Part shown: positions 1 to 8,172 of the stretch, in pieces
Numbering within the stretch: position 1 is the stretch's first letter
How the letters are laid out: every line of letters starts with the position of its first letter
NCBI RefSeq assembly: GCF_041261205.1
Contig: NZ_JBGCCH010000008.1
Span: 1-64,000, forward strand
Length of the DNA: 64,000 nt
Direction of reading: 5' to 3'
Source of the DNA: Catenulispora sp. MAP5-51
GTDB lineage: Bacteria; Actinomycetota; Actinomycetes; Streptomycetales; Catenulisporaceae
Notes under the pieces: generated by a model
What the model saw: the letters and a program-made list of their open reading frames with translations, nothing else
Database searches by the model: none
What the model was told of the DNA's origin: nothing
Position numbers and translations under genes: made by a program

Positions 1-88
1 TGACCAGAACGACAAGAGCCGTGTAACGGGAGACTGTTACGCACGGTTCTGTGGGAGCCCCGGGCTGAGACGCCCGGGGCGACCCGAC
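1..88 (+). mobile_element. 3' end of a group II intron (domains V and VI)
   Basis: Positions 16-49 form a 34-nt domain V. GAGCCGTG (16-23) pairs with CACGGTTC (42-49), then TAACGG pairs with CTGTTA around a GAGA tetraloop, with a 2-nt CG bulge on the 3' strand. This is the textbook catalytic hairpin, including the AGC triad. Positions 52-85 fold as domain VI: GGG and GCCCCGGGC pair with GCCCGGGGC and CCC, leaving A82 unpaired. A82 lies seven nucleotides from an intron end at 88 (ending in AC), the usual place of the branch-point A. Any intron-encoded reverse transcriptase would lie to the left, outside the window. The exact 3' boundary is inferred from the AY rule. Confidence 0.85.
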
Positions 89-464
89 TCGCGCAGGTGT
101 TGCTGGTTCGGGGTTCGGTGGCGGCGGCCTGGTGTGTCGGCTGCCGGTTGCGTTGTTCACGGGCCCGTGGTTGGTTCAGGATCCTCCCTCGGCCACTGGC
201 TTGGGGCTGCCCAAGACCGTCGAGGACCGCTCGACCGGCGGCCGATCCCGCCGACTCGCGCCCTCGTGACCCCGATCCAGCAACCCCCTGCGGCGAAGCC
301 GTAAAGAAACGCCTGTAAACCCACGCCCGAACCGCAACCCAACAACCTCCCCCCGCCACCACACCTTCATCCCACCGAGTGAACACCCCGGCGCGTCGCG
401 CCGACCGTGGTCGATACTGGCGGTGGAACACCGTCAACCACCGGTAACCGAAAGGTCACACCCC
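89..464. other. non-coding stretch between intron and hisG
   Basis: I see no convincing gene here; the short open frames in all directions have no family resemblance or ribosome-binding site. Positions 293-318 carry a 26-bp sequence that recurs with one mismatch at 26182-26207 in the same orientation, with weaker similarity upstream of both copies. Positions 320-375 are strongly C/A-biased on this strand. The hisG promoter should lie near 400-440, but no clear -35/-10 pair stands out. Confidence 0.5.
293..318 (+). repeat. dispersed 26-bp repeat, copy 1
   Basis: This sequence begins GCGAAGCCGT and ends CGCCTGTAA, and matches 26182-26207 at 25 of 26 positions. The upstream 25 bp (GATCC...CAACC...TGCG) are also recognisably similar. 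Read in frame it would encode EAVKKRL followed by a stop, so it may be the 3' remnant of a repeated gene or part of an intergenic repeat family. Confidence 0.5.
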
Positions 465-1328
465 ATGCTGCGCATCGCACTGCCGAACAAGGGATCGCTC
501 TCGGAGGCGGCCACGGCGATGCTTCATGAGGCGGGCTACCGGCGGCGCAAGGACGGCAAGGAACTGATGGTCGTTGACGCGGCCAACAATGCCGAGCTCT
601 TCTTCCTGCGGCCGCGTGACATCGCCACGTATGTCGGGGCCGGGCGTCTGGATGTCGGGATCACTGGTCGTGACCTGCTGCTGGATTCCGGTGCCTCGGC
701 CGAGCCGATCATGGATCTGGGCTTCGCGCGCTCGACCTTCCGCTTCGCCGCGTTGCCGGCGACGGCGGAGCAGGTGGCGAAGGTGGGCGGGGTTGCCGGG
801 CTCGCGGGGCTGCGGATCGCCTCGGCGTACCCGGGTGTGGTGCGCGAGTACCTGGCCGCCGCCGGGGTGTCGGCCGATGTGGTGAAGCTGGACGGTGCTG
901 TCGAGGTGTCGATCGCGCTGGGCGTCGCCGACGTGGTGGCCGACGTCGTGGAGACCGGGACCACGCTGCGGCACGCCGGGCTGGAGGTGTTCGGCGACCC
1001 GATCCTGACCTCCGAGGCGCAGCTGATCCGGCGGGTCGGGGCCGAGGAGAGCCCTGCGGTCGAGCAGTTCCTGCGGCGGCTCAAGGGTGTGATCACGGCG
1101 CGTGAGTACGTGCTGATGGACTACGACATCCGGGCCGAGAACGTGGACCGAGCGGTCCAGGTCACCCCGGGCATCGAGTCGCCGACCGTGTCGCCGCTGC
1201 ATGACAAGGGCTGGGTCGCCGTGCGTTCGATGGTCCAGCGCAGCGAGGCCCAGCGGATGATGGACGACTTGTGGGATCTGGGTGCGAGGGGAATCCTCGT
1301 CACCGATATCCTCGCGTGTCGGCTATAG
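465..1328 (+). CDS. hisG: ATP phosphoribosyltransferase HisG
   Basis: This enzyme condenses ATP with PRPP in the first, feedback-controlled step of histidine biosynthesis. The 287-residue protein opens with the HisG signature MLRIALPNKGSLSEAA. It has the phosphate-binding loop ETGTTL near residue 165 and a C-terminal segment of about 75 residues, fitting the long form with an ACT-like regulatory domain. An in-frame GTG at 423 would add 14 residues. I prefer ATG 465 because it matches the family N-terminus and has AAAGGT (451-456) at good spacing. The next gene, a PH-domain protein, follows after 24 bp and probably shares the transcript, an arrangement also seen downstream of hisG in mycobacteria. 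Confidence 0.97.
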   Translation: MLRIALPNKGSLSEAATAMLHEAGYRRRKDGKELMVVDAANNAELFFLRPRDIATYVGAGRLDVGITGRDLLLDSGASAEPIMDLGFARSTFRFAALPATAEQVAKVGGVAGLAGLRIASAYPGVVREYLAAAGVSADVVKLDGAVEVSIALGVADVVADVVETGTTLRHAGLEVFGDPILTSEAQLIRRVGAEESPAVEQFLRRLKGVITAREYVLMDYDIRAENVDRAVQVTPGIESPTVSPLHDKGWVAVRSMVQRSEAQRMMDDLWDLGARGILVTDILACRL

Positions 1329-1352
1329 ACGTCAGGGTTCGGCGAGCCCGGG

Positions 1353-1898
1353 ATGGAACGGACCAGCGTGCAGGTGACGGACAATCACGATCACGACCGC
1401 CAGACCCCCGGCCCGCTCGACCCCTACAACCTCCCGGTTCCCGATCACGTCCCGCCGCTGCCGGCGACGTTCCGGCCGCGGCGCACCCGCGTGGCGGTCG
1501 TGGCGGTGTCCACGGCGCTGATCGTGACCCTGGTCGTGGTCTCGCTGATACTGCCCGACACCGGCTCCACCGCCTGGTCGGTCCCCGAGCGGGTGGGCTT
1601 CGCGGCCATCGGCCCGATCATCTCCGCGGGCCTGTACCTGCTGGCGCGCCCGAAGATCGTCGCGGATGAGACGGGCCTGACGGTGGTCAACACCGTGCGC
1701 ACGCAGCATCTGGAGTGGGCCGAGATCGTGCGGGTGAACATGCGGCCCGGCGACCCGTGGGTCCTGCTGGACCTGGACAGCGGCGAGGTGCTGCCGGCGA
1801 TGGGGATCCAGGCCTCCGGCGGGAAGGCGGCGCGCAAGGCCGCCGGGGAGCTGCGGGCGCTGGTGGACGAGCACACGGTGACCGAGCGGGACGACTAG
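1353..1898 (+). CDS. PH-domain membrane protein
   Basis: The 181-residue protein has a charged N-terminus and two hydrophobic segments: roughly residues 47-66 (VAVVAVSTALIVTLVVVSLI) and 78-95. A bacterial PH-like domain follows, with V-A-D-E-T-G-L-T-V-V-N and a W-A-E-I-V strand near residues 105-150. This matches the small two-helix PH proteins commonly found directly downstream of hisG in actinobacteria. The biochemical role is unknown; such proteins are thought to sit in the membrane with the PH domain in the cytoplasm. It probably forms an operon with hisG and is followed by a short tandem repeat and a strong terminator. Confidence 0.8.
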   Translation: MERTSVQVTDNHDHDRQTPGPLDPYNLPVPDHVPPLPATFRPRRTRVAVVAVSTALIVTLVVVSLILPDTGSTAWSVPERVGFAAIGPIISAGLYLLARPKIVADETGLTVVNTVRTQHLEWAEIVRVNMRPGDPWVLLDLDSGEVLPAMGIQASGGKAARKAAGELRALVDEHTVTERDD

Positions 1899-1916
1899 CC
1901 GGCGACCGACGCCCAG

Positions 1917-2006
1917 CGGAAACGACTGAGGCGCCGGAAACGACTGAAGCGCCAGAACCAACGGAAACGACTGAAGCGCCGGAACCGCCAGAAACGACGG
2001 AAACAC
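1917..2006. repeat. degenerate tandem repeat of GGAAACGACTGAAGCGCC type
   Basis: Four imperfect units built on GGAAACGACTGA[AG]GCGCC lie between the stop of the PH protein and the terminator, separated by 9-10 bp variants (AGAACCAAC, GGAACCGCCA). The unit ends in GCGCC, which is also the core of the terminator arm that follows. In one frame the run would read as Thr/Glu/Pro repeats, but that frame is not connected to the PH gene, so I take it as non-coding. Confidence 0.6.
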
Positions 2007-2039
2007 AAGAGCGCCGCAGCGACAGGCTGCGGCGCTCTT
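2007..2039. terminator. bidirectional rho-independent-type terminator
   Basis: AAGAGCGCCGCAG (2007-2019) and CTGCGGCGCTCTT (2027-2039) form a perfect 13-bp stem with a 7-nt loop. It separates the hisG operon from the convergent lysE-type gene and has A/T flanks on both sides, so it can serve both strands. Confidence 0.85.
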
Positions 2040-2067
2040 CCTATTTGCTGAGCGGAGCGGAGCGACG

Positions 2068-2745
2068 CTAAGCCGCGCCCAGCGAAGCCGTCGCCAGCTT
2101 CAGCGCGAACCCCAGGAACAGCGACCCGATCCCGCCGGTCATCGACGCCGCCAGCCGCTTGCGCCGTCGGAACGCGGTCGCGAGCCGGTGGCCGGTGAAG
2201 ATCAGCACGCTCAGATACCCGGCCGAGAACAGCATCACTATCGTCGACAGCAGCGCGAAGGCCTCCGTCGGGTGTGCCGCGTGCGGGCTCACGAACTGGG
2301 TCAGGAACGCCAGGTCGAACAGGATCGCCTTCGGGTTCAGCAGGCTGACCACCAGCGCGCGCCGGAACGGCCGCTCGGCGGCCTCCACCGCCTCGGCCAT
2401 CGCGGCGGCCTCGGCCGCGTCGGCGGCCGGGGCCGCGGCGCGCTGCCGCCAGGCCTTCCAGGCCGCGCGCAGCATTCCGAAGCCGAGCCAGGCCAGGTAG
2501 CCCGCGCCGAGGAACTTCACCACGTCGAACGTCGCTGGGGAGCGCTTCAGCATCGACGCCGCGCCGGCGGCGGTCAGGGTCAGGAGCACCGCGTCGCCGA
2601 GGAACACGCCGGAGGCGGCGCGATAGCCGGTGCGCACTCCCTTGCGCGCGCCGACGGTCAGCACGTACAGCGAGTTGGGCCCCGGCAGCAGCACTATCAG
2701 CAGGGCGCCGAGCACGAAGGTCGGCAGATCAACAGTCCCGAGCAT
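2068..2745 (-). CDS. LysE/LeuE-family amino acid exporter
   Basis: This 225-residue integral membrane protein is of the LysE/RhtB superfamily, which exports amino acids or small metabolites. The N-terminus has the family signature L-L-P-G-P-N-S-L-Y-V-L near residues 19-29, then G-x-R-A-A-S-G-V-F-L-G-D. L-L-N-P-K-A-I-L-F (about residues 135-143) marks the second half of the inverted repeat. About six hydrophobic helices are visible. A cytoplasmic Ala-rich loop (residues 100-125) is longer than usual. LeuE-like exporters have this spacing, but the substrate cannot be read from sequence. The gene stands alone, convergent with the hisG operon. Confidence 0.85.
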   Translation of the reverse strand: MLGTVDLPTFVLGALLIVLLPGPNSLYVLTVGARKGVRTGYRAASGVFLGDAVLLTLTAAGAASMLKRSPATFDVVKFLGAGYLAWLGFGMLRAAWKAWRQRAAAPAADAAEAAAMAEAVEAAERPFRRALVVSLLNPKAILFDLAFLTQFVSPHAAHPTEAFALLSTIVMLFSAGYLSVLIFTGHRLATAFRRRKRLAASMTGGIGSLFLGFALKLATASLGAA

Positions 2746-2814
2746 GCCGAGACTGTCTCATACGGCACCCACGTTCTGTACAGGGGTGTCACTGCTCGGA
2801 CCGCGCTGCGCCTA

Positions 2815-4596
2815 TTACCGCTTGTAGTTCGCGAACGGATCCTGCCCCGGCGCCTCGCCGCCGTCCTCGGGATGCTCCGCCGCGTGCTCCTCCCGCAGCA
2901 CCCGCCGCAGGACCTTGCCGATCATGTTGCGCGGCAGGTCGTCGCGGAAGGAGATGAGCTTGGGCACCTTGTAGGGCGCCAGGTGCTGGTGCGCGAAGAC
3001 GTCGAGTTCCTCGGCGGTGGCCGACATCCCCTCCGCGAGCTGGATCACCGCCTTCACCGTCTCCCCGCGGTACGGGTCCGGGACGCCGATCACCGCCGCG
3101 TCGTAGACGGCCGGGTGCTCGCGCAGCACGTCCTCGATCTCCGAGGGGTAGATGGAGAAGCCGGAGGCGATGACCACGTCGCGCTTGCGGTCGATCAGCG
3201 TCACGTAGCCGTCCGGCGACATCACCCCGATGTCGCCGGTGTACAGCCAGCCGTTGCGCAGCGCCAGCCTGGTCTCGTCCTCCTGGTTCCAGTAGCCCTG
3301 GAACAGCTGCGGCCCGTACACCACCAGCTCCCCGGCCGCGCCGATCGGCAGCACGCGGTCCTGGCGGAACTCGTCGACGATCTTCACGTGGGTGTTCGGC
3401 AGCGGCAGCCCGATGGTGCCGGGCCGGGAGTTGGCGTTCAGCGGGTTGGCCAGGGTCACCGGGGAGGACTCGGTCATGCCGTAGCCCTCGGCGAGCCGGC
3501 CGCCGGTCGCCTTCTGGAAGGCGTCGATCGTGTCCACCGGCAGCCGCATGGCCCCGGAGATGCAGGTCCGGATCGAGCGCAGGTCGTACTTGCCGATCTT
3601 GGGGTGCTCCAGCAGCTTGGAATAGATCGGCGGCACGCCGGGGAACACAGTGGGCCGCTCGTGCTTGACCGCGTCCAGCACCAGCTCCGGGTCGAACGTC
3701 GGCAGCAGGACCAGTGTCCCGGCCAGCAGCACGCCGGTGACCACGCACAGCATCAGCCCGTAGACGTGGAACAGCGGCAGCACGCACAGCACCGACTCCC
3801 GGCCCACCTGCGCGCCCTGGTCCCAGGCCTGCACCTGGTGCGAGTTGGCGACCAGGTTGCGGTGGGTGAGCATGGCGCCCTTGGGCCGTCCGGTGGTGCC
3901 GCCGGTGTACTGCAGCACCGCCAGATCGGTCGCCGGATCCACCGGTTCCTGCCCGACCGGGCCCGGCGAGGTCTCCATCAGCTCGGTGTACGGCACCGCG
4001 CGCGCCCCCGGCGGCAGCGGCGTGATCAGCCGCTCGCGCTTCTCCCGGGCCGCGCCCAGTGGCAAGTCCAGAAGCTTGCGCTTGAGCGAGGGCAGGAAGT
4101 CGGCCAGGCAGACCGAGACCACGTGCTCCACCGCGGTGCCCGGCCGCGCGGCGTCCAGGGTGGCGTAGGCGCCGTCGAAGACGATCGCCACCTTCGCGCC
4201 GGAGTCGGTGAGCTGGTGCCGCAGCTCGGAGTCGGTGTACAGCGGGTTGCAGGCGACCATCACCGCGCCGAGGCGGGTGATCGCGAAGAAGGCGGTGACG
4301 GCGGCCGGGCAGTTCGGCAGCACCAGCGCGACCCGGTCGCCCTTGGCCACGCCCATCGCCCGCAGCGCGCCGGCCAGCCGGTCGACGTCCCGGCGCAGCT
4401 GCTTGTAGCTGGTCTTGCGGCCGAAGAAGACCAGGGCGGCGCGGTCCGGGAAGGCGTCGGCGGCGTCGTCGAGGAGCCTGGTCACCGGGACGTCGGGGAC
4501 GGTGACGTCGGTGGGCACACCCGCTGCGTAGAACCGCAGCCATGGCCGTTCCGCATAGGGATCGGGCACGGCGGTAGACGGGTCGGTCTGGCTCAC
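2815..4596 (-). CDS. long-chain fatty-acid--CoA ligase
   Basis: This is an AMP-forming acyl-CoA synthetase of about 593 residues. It activates fatty acids to acyl-CoA via acyl-adenylate. Adenylate-forming motifs are in order: Y-T-G-G-T-T-G-R-P-K-G-A (P-loop), L-P-L-F-H-V-Y-G, Y-G-M-T-E-S-S-P-V, Y-T-G-D-I-G and the C-terminal I-D-R-K-R-D and G-K-V-L-R-R lysine. I place the start at GTG 4596 (VSQTDPS), because a -10-like AATACA lies just upstream, which would make it leaderless. An in-frame GTG at 4647 would add 17 residues with no family resemblance. It is divergently transcribed from the ketopantoate reductase gene. Confidence 0.92.
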   Translation of the reverse strand: MSQTDPSTAVPDPYAERPWLRFYAAGVPTDVTVPDVPVTRLLDDAADAFPDRAALVFFGRKTSYKQLRRDVDRLAGALRAMGVAKGDRVALVLPNCPAAVTAFFAITRLGAVMVACNPLYTDSELRHQLTDSGAKVAIVFDGAYATLDAARPGTAVEHVVSVCLADFLPSLKRKLLDLPLGAAREKRERLITPLPPGARAVPYTELMETSPGPVGQEPVDPATDLAVLQYTGGTTGRPKGAMLTHRNLVANSHQVQAWDQGAQVGRESVLCVLPLFHVYGLMLCVVTGVLLAGTLVLLPTFDPELVLDAVKHERPTVFPGVPPIYSKLLEHPKIGKYDLRSIRTCISGAMRLPVDTIDAFQKATGGRLAEGYGMTESSPVTLANPLNANSRPGTIGLPLPNTHVKIVDEFRQDRVLPIGAAGELVVYGPQLFQGYWNQEDETRLALRNGWLYTGDIGVMSPDGYVTLIDRKRDVVIASGFSIYPSEIEDVLREHPAVYDAAVIGVPDPYRGETVKAVIQLAEGMSATAEELDVFAHQHLAPYKVPKLISFRDDLPRNMIGKVLRRVLREEHAAEHPEDGGEAPGQDPFANYKR

Positions 4597-4723
4597 AAGC
4601 GGAGTCAAACATGTATTGAGATGGTTGTCAGTAGAAGCTTTGGACACAAGATCGCAAAATCACTTGTTCACGAACTTCTTTTCGACTCTTCATCCGGGGG
4701 GTGCGAGCGCTACAGTCCGAAGG

Positions 4724-5743
4724 ATGCGCTACATCATCATCGGCGCCGGCGCGGTCGGCGGCAGCATCGGCGGCCGCCTGGCCGAATCGGGGCGGGACGT
4801 GGTCCTGGTCGCGCGGGGGGCGCACCTGGAGGCCTTGAAGCGGGACGGGCTGCGGCTGCTCACCCCGGACGCCGACCTGCGGCTGCCGATCCCGGCCGTC
4901 TCCGGTCCGGAGGAGCTCGGCGAGCTGCGGCGCGACGATGTGCTCGTGCTGTGCGTGAAGTCGCAGGACACCGCGAGCACCCTGAATCTGTGGGCGCGCT
5001 CCCCGGTCGCCGGCGGCGGCACGGCCGCCGAGTTGCTGCCCGTGGTCTGCGCGCAGAACGGCGTCGAGAACGAGCGCACGGCGCTGCGCCTGTTCCAGAA
5101 CGTGTACGGGCTCTGCGTGTGGCTGCCCTCGGTGCACCTGGAGCCCGGGGTGGTCGCGGCCAACTGCGCGCCGCAGTCCGGCATCCTCACCGTCGGCCGC
5201 TACCCCGACGGCGTCGACGACGTCATCAAGCAGATCGGCCACGACCTCGGCGAGAGCCGCTTCGACGCGCCGGTGGTCGACGACGTGATGCGCTGGAAGT
5301 ACGGCAAGCTGCTGAACAACCTGGGCAACGCCTTCGACGCGGTCGGCGACCTGAGCGCGGACGAGCCGCTGGCCGAGCGCCTGGTCGCGACCGCGCGCGA
5401 GGAGGGCATCAGGGCCCTGAACGCCGCCGGCATCCCCTTCGTCGGCACGGCCGAGCGCCGCGCGGTCCAGGGCGGGCGCATGGACTTCGCCGAGGTCCCC
5501 GGCGCGCCGCGCGGCGGCGGCTCCAGCTGGCAGAGCCTGGCCCGCGGCACCGGCTCGATCGAGACGGACTATCTGTCCGGCGAGATCTCGCTGATCGGCC
5601 GCATGCACGGCGTCCCCACGCCGGTCAACGCGCTGATGCAGCGGCTGAGCGCGCGCTTCGCCGCGGAGGGGCGGGCTCCGGGGAGCCTGCCGATCGCGGA
5701 GCTGGCGGAACTGGTGGAGCAGGCGCTGGAGTCCGCGGGCTGA
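4724..5743 (+). CDS. panE: 2-dehydropantoate 2-reductase (ketopantoate reductase family)
   Basis: This 339-residue NADPH-dependent reductase is of the ApbA/PanE family, which forms pantoate for coenzyme A synthesis. The start MRYIIIGAGAVGGSIGGRLA is a Rossmann GxGxxG dinucleotide-binding loop. V-K-S-Q-D-T (about residue 85) and the C-terminal domain with R-W-K-Y-G-K-L-L-N-N-L-G-N (about residue 190) carry the catalytic Lys and substrate-binding Asn. ATG 4724 begins directly at the Rossmann fold. TACAGT at 4711-4716 could be a -10 element, leaving almost no leader. Paralogues in this family act on other 2-oxo acids, so the specific substrate is an inference. Confidence 0.85.
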   Translation: MRYIIIGAGAVGGSIGGRLAESGRDVVLVARGAHLEALKRDGLRLLTPDADLRLPIPAVSGPEELGELRRDDVLVLCVKSQDTASTLNLWARSPVAGGGTAAELLPVVCAQNGVENERTALRLFQNVYGLCVWLPSVHLEPGVVAANCAPQSGILTVGRYPDGVDDVIKQIGHDLGESRFDAPVVDDVMRWKYGKLLNNLGNAFDAVGDLSADEPLAERLVATAREEGIRALNAAGIPFVGTAERRAVQGGRMDFAEVPGAPRGGGSSWQSLARGTGSIETDYLSGEISLIGRMHGVPTPVNALMQRLSARFAAEGRAPGSLPIAELAELVEQALESAG

Positions 5744-5752
5744 CCGTCGTCG

Positions 5753-5779
5753 GGTGGGGCGGGCTACTTCCGCCCCACC
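5753..5779. terminator. bidirectional terminator hairpin
   Basis: GGTGGGGCGG (5753-5762) and CCGCCCCACC (5770-5779) make a perfect 10-bp stem with a 7-nt loop. It lies between the convergent panE and thiolase genes and overlaps the last codons of the thiolase gene. Confidence 0.7.
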
Positions 5780-6975
5780 ACGATCGCCGACCCGTGTCCG
5801 AACAATCCCTGATTCACGGCGACCCCGACCCGGGCCCGCTCCACCTGCCGCGCGCCGGCATCGCCGCGCAGCTGCCAGGTCAGCTCGCAGACCTGCGCGA
5901 TGGCCTGTGCCGGAATCGCTTCACCGAACGAGCTCAGGCCGCCGCTGGTGTTGACCGGGACGCGGCCGCCGAGCGCGGTCGCGCCCTCGTGCAGCAGCTT
6001 CTCGGCGTCGCCGGGGGCGCACAGGCCGATCTCCTCGTACCAGTCCAGCTCCATCGCGGTCGTCAGGTCGTAGACCTCCGCGAGGTCCACGTCCTCTGGA
6101 CCGATGCCCGCCGCCTCGTACGCGGCGTGCGCCAGCGACTCGCGGAAGGTGCGGGTCGCGGGTGCGGCGGTCGCCGTGGAGTTAGAGGCCATGGAGTCGG
6201 AGGCCAGATACGGGAAGTCCGGGACGGTTCGCGGGTAGGTTGGCGTGGGTGCCGAGACGGCGCGGATGCGCACCGCGTCCTTGTTCAGGCGGCGGGCGTA
6301 GTCCTCGGACGTCAACACGACCGCCGCGGCGCCGTCACTGGTGGCGCAGATTTGCAGCAGGCGCAGGGGGTCGCTGACCATCGGGGAGTTCAGGACCGTC
6401 TCGGCGTCGACCTCCGCGCGGAAGCGCGCGTTCGGGTTCAGGGCGCCGGCGCGGGCGTTCTTCACCTTCACCGCCGCGAAGTCGGCCTCGGTCGAGCCGC
6501 GCAGGGCCATGCGGCGGCGGGCGTAGAGGCCGAAGTACGCCGGGTTCGTCGCGCCGAGCAGGCGGAAGCGGAGCCAGTCCGGGTCGTCGGGGCGCTCGCC
6601 CCCGACCGGGGCGAAGAAACCCTTGGGGGTGGTGTCCGCGCCGACCACCAGGACCACGTCGGCCAGGCCGGCCAGGATGTGCGCGCGGGCGGTGGACAGC
6701 GCCTGCGCGCCGGTCGCGCACGCCGCGTAGCAGCTCGCCACCGGTGCGCCGTGCCAGCCCAGGGCCTGGGACAGGGCCGAGCCGGCGACGAAGCCCGGGT
6801 AGCCGTTGCGGATCGTCTCGCCGCCGACCACCAGCTGGACGTCGCGCCAGCCGATACCGGCGTCGGCCAGGGCGGCGCGCGCCGCGGCCGAGCCGTATCC
6901 GATGAAGGGTTTCCCCCAGGCGCCCCAGGGGTGCATGCCGACGCCGGCCACGGCGACGGAGTCGGTGCGGCTCAT
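5764..6975 (-). CDS. thiolase / lipid-transfer-type acetyl-CoA acetyltransferase
   Basis: This 403-residue thiolase-superfamily protein is of the SCP-x/Ltp type. The nucleophile motif V-A-S-C-Y-A-A-C-A-T-G is near residues 80-90. H- and G-containing C-terminal loops (V-N-T-S-G-G-L-S-S-F-G, and G-L-F-G-H-G-S at the end) replace the canonical thiolase C-x-G, as in Ltp2-like aldol/retro-aldol enzymes of sterol side-chain breakdown. It starts with ATG overlapping the stop of the DUF35 gene (ATGA, 6972-6975), so the two are translationally coupled. DUF35 Zn-ribbon/OB partners are known to form a complex with such thiolases. The substrate is unknown. Confidence 0.85.
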   Translation of the reverse strand: MSRTDSVAVAGVGMHPWGAWGKPFIGYGSAAARAALADAGIGWRDVQLVVGGETIRNGYPGFVAGSALSQALGWHGAPVASCYAACATGAQALSTARAHILAGLADVVLVVGADTTPKGFFAPVGGERPDDPDWLRFRLLGATNPAYFGLYARRRMALRGSTEADFAAVKVKNARAGALNPNARFRAEVDAETVLNSPMVSDPLRLLQICATSDGAAAVVLTSEDYARRLNKDAVRIRAVSAPTPTYPRTVPDFPYLASDSMASNSTATAAPATRTFRESLAHAAYEAAGIGPEDVDLAEVYDLTTAMELDWYEEIGLCAPGDAEKLLHEGATALGGRVPVNTSGGLSSFGEAIPAQAIAQVCELTWQLRGDAGARQVERARVGVAVNQGLFGHGSAIVVGRK

Positions 6976-7451
6976 GCCTGTGCCTCCCCGGTGTATGCCT
7001 CATAGTTCGGGGCGGGTCGAAAATTCCAGACCCTTTCCTCAACGCCCGCAGAGGAACGGAGGGTTCCGGGGGTCAGTTCCATGGTCATTCCGACCTGGAG
7101 CGCCCCGGTGGGGACGCCCGGGGCGACCTGTCCGAGCACGATCATGCGTTCGGCGGCCAGTTCGACGGCGGCCAGCGCGTAGGGCTCGAACTCGGTGCCG
7201 GGGGGCCGCGGGTAGGGCGGCGGGGGAGCGTACCGGGCGTCGGTGTACGACCAGAGGGTCCCGGTGGTGGACAGCGGTTCCGGGCTCTGTTCCAGACCCT
7301 CGCAGCCGGGGTCGGGGCAGCCGGGGACGGTCCGCGGGGGGAAGCTCAGGGCGCCGCACGCGGTGCAGCGGCCGGCCAGCAGGGCGAAGCCGTCCGGACC
7401 CTCGCGGAACCATCCTTCGGTTCCCGGAGCGGCCGGTATGCCGTCAGTCAT
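6972..7451 (-). CDS. DUF35 Zn-ribbon / OB-fold acyl-CoA-associated protein
   Basis: This 159-residue protein has a rubredoxin-like zinc ribbon, C-T-A-C-G (about residues 32-36) with C-P-D-P-G-C-E (45-51). An OB-fold follows with G-T-L-W-S-Y-T and Y-A-L-A-A-V-E-L. In known ChsH2-Ltp2 pairs such proteins scaffold the thiolase and bind acyl-CoA. Its stop overlaps the thiolase start by four bases, supporting a two-gene operon in which both proteins act together in the cytoplasm. The upstream side (7452-7596) is short and shared with the end of the MarR gene. Confidence 0.85.
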   Translation of the reverse strand: MTDGIPAAPGTEGWFREGPDGFALLAGRCTACGALSFPPRTVPGCPDPGCEGLEQSPEPLSTTGTLWSYTDARYAPPPPYPRPPGTEFEPYALAAVELAAERMIVLGQVAPGVPTGALQVGMTMELTPGTLRSSAGVEERVWNFRPAPNYEAYTGEAQA

Positions 7452-7596
7452 GGATCTGACGGTATATCAGATTGGCCGCTCCGGGAACGCCGGCCCGCGG
7501 TGGATCAGTGATCAGTACGGAACCCGGCGCCGTCCACAGTGAAAGAGACGGTGGGGTGGCGCCGGTGAAGAGAAGGTGGCGTTCTCGCGGTGTGCG

Positions 7597-8172
7597 TCAG
7601 TCGTCGGCGCGACGACGGCTTCCGCGCTGGTCGTCGAGCCGGCCGAGCACGCCCGGCAGACGCTCCAGCAGCCCGACGAGCTGGTCGAACTCCTCGTCGG
7701 TGTACGAGCGGCGCAGCGAGCGGTCCAGGGCCCGCACCCGGCGCTTGGCGGCCTCGTAGGCCTCCTTGCCGCGTGCGGTGACCTCCGCGTCGATGACGCG
7801 GCCGGCCCCACGGCCGAACTCGCGGGTGATGTAGCCCTTGCGCTCCAGCGCGGCCACCAGCCCGACCATGGCCTGCGGCGTCACCGAGACCGAGCGGGCC
7901 AGCGTCGCCGAGGAGGCGCGGCGCAGGTGGACCAGTGCCTGCAGGACGCCGTACTGGGCCTCGGTGAGGTCGAGTTCGGCGAGCAGGCGTGTCATGTGCC
8001 GGGCGAGCTCACGGTCGCACATGGTGAGCAGCCACGGCAGATAGCCCGTGGAGGGCCGGTAACGGACCGGGCGATGGCCTCGGCCGGCGAGCGATCCGCC
8101 GGTCGCCGGGACCAGTTCCTGCTCGTCCTCGTCCTCGTGCTCGGCGGTGTGTACAGATGTGTGTTCTGACAC
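7597..8172 (-). CDS. MarR-family transcriptional regulator
   Basis: This is a winged-helix repressor/activator of the MarR family, about 191 residues. The N-terminal 55 residues are acidic (EHEDEDEQE). The wHTH follows: L-T-E-A-Q-Y-G-V-L-Q-A-L-V-H-L, A-S-S-A-T-L-A-R-S-V-S-V-T-P-Q-A-M-V recognition helix, L-E-R-K-G-Y-I-T-R wing. I take GTG 8172 as start because GGGGGGAAG sits seven bases upstream. An in-frame start at 8289 would add 39 unrelated residues. TATGAT on this strand near 8279-8284 may be its -10 element. Targets are unknown. Confidence 0.85.
   Translation of the reverse strand: MSEHTSVHTAEHEDEDEQELVPATGGSLAGRGHRPVRYRPSTGYLPWLLTMCDRELARHMTRLLAELDLTEAQYGVLQALVHLRRASSATLARSVSVTPQAMVGLVAALERKGYITREFGRGAGRVIDAEVTARGKEAYEAAKRRVRALDRSLRRSYTDEEFDQLVGLLERLPGVLGRLDDQRGSRRRADD

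Noticed and set aside
2188-7005. A 1605-codon open frame on the plus strand
   Set aside because: It runs antisense to the LysE, acyl-CoA ligase and thiolase genes and through panE in another frame. It is a shadow of high third-position GC.
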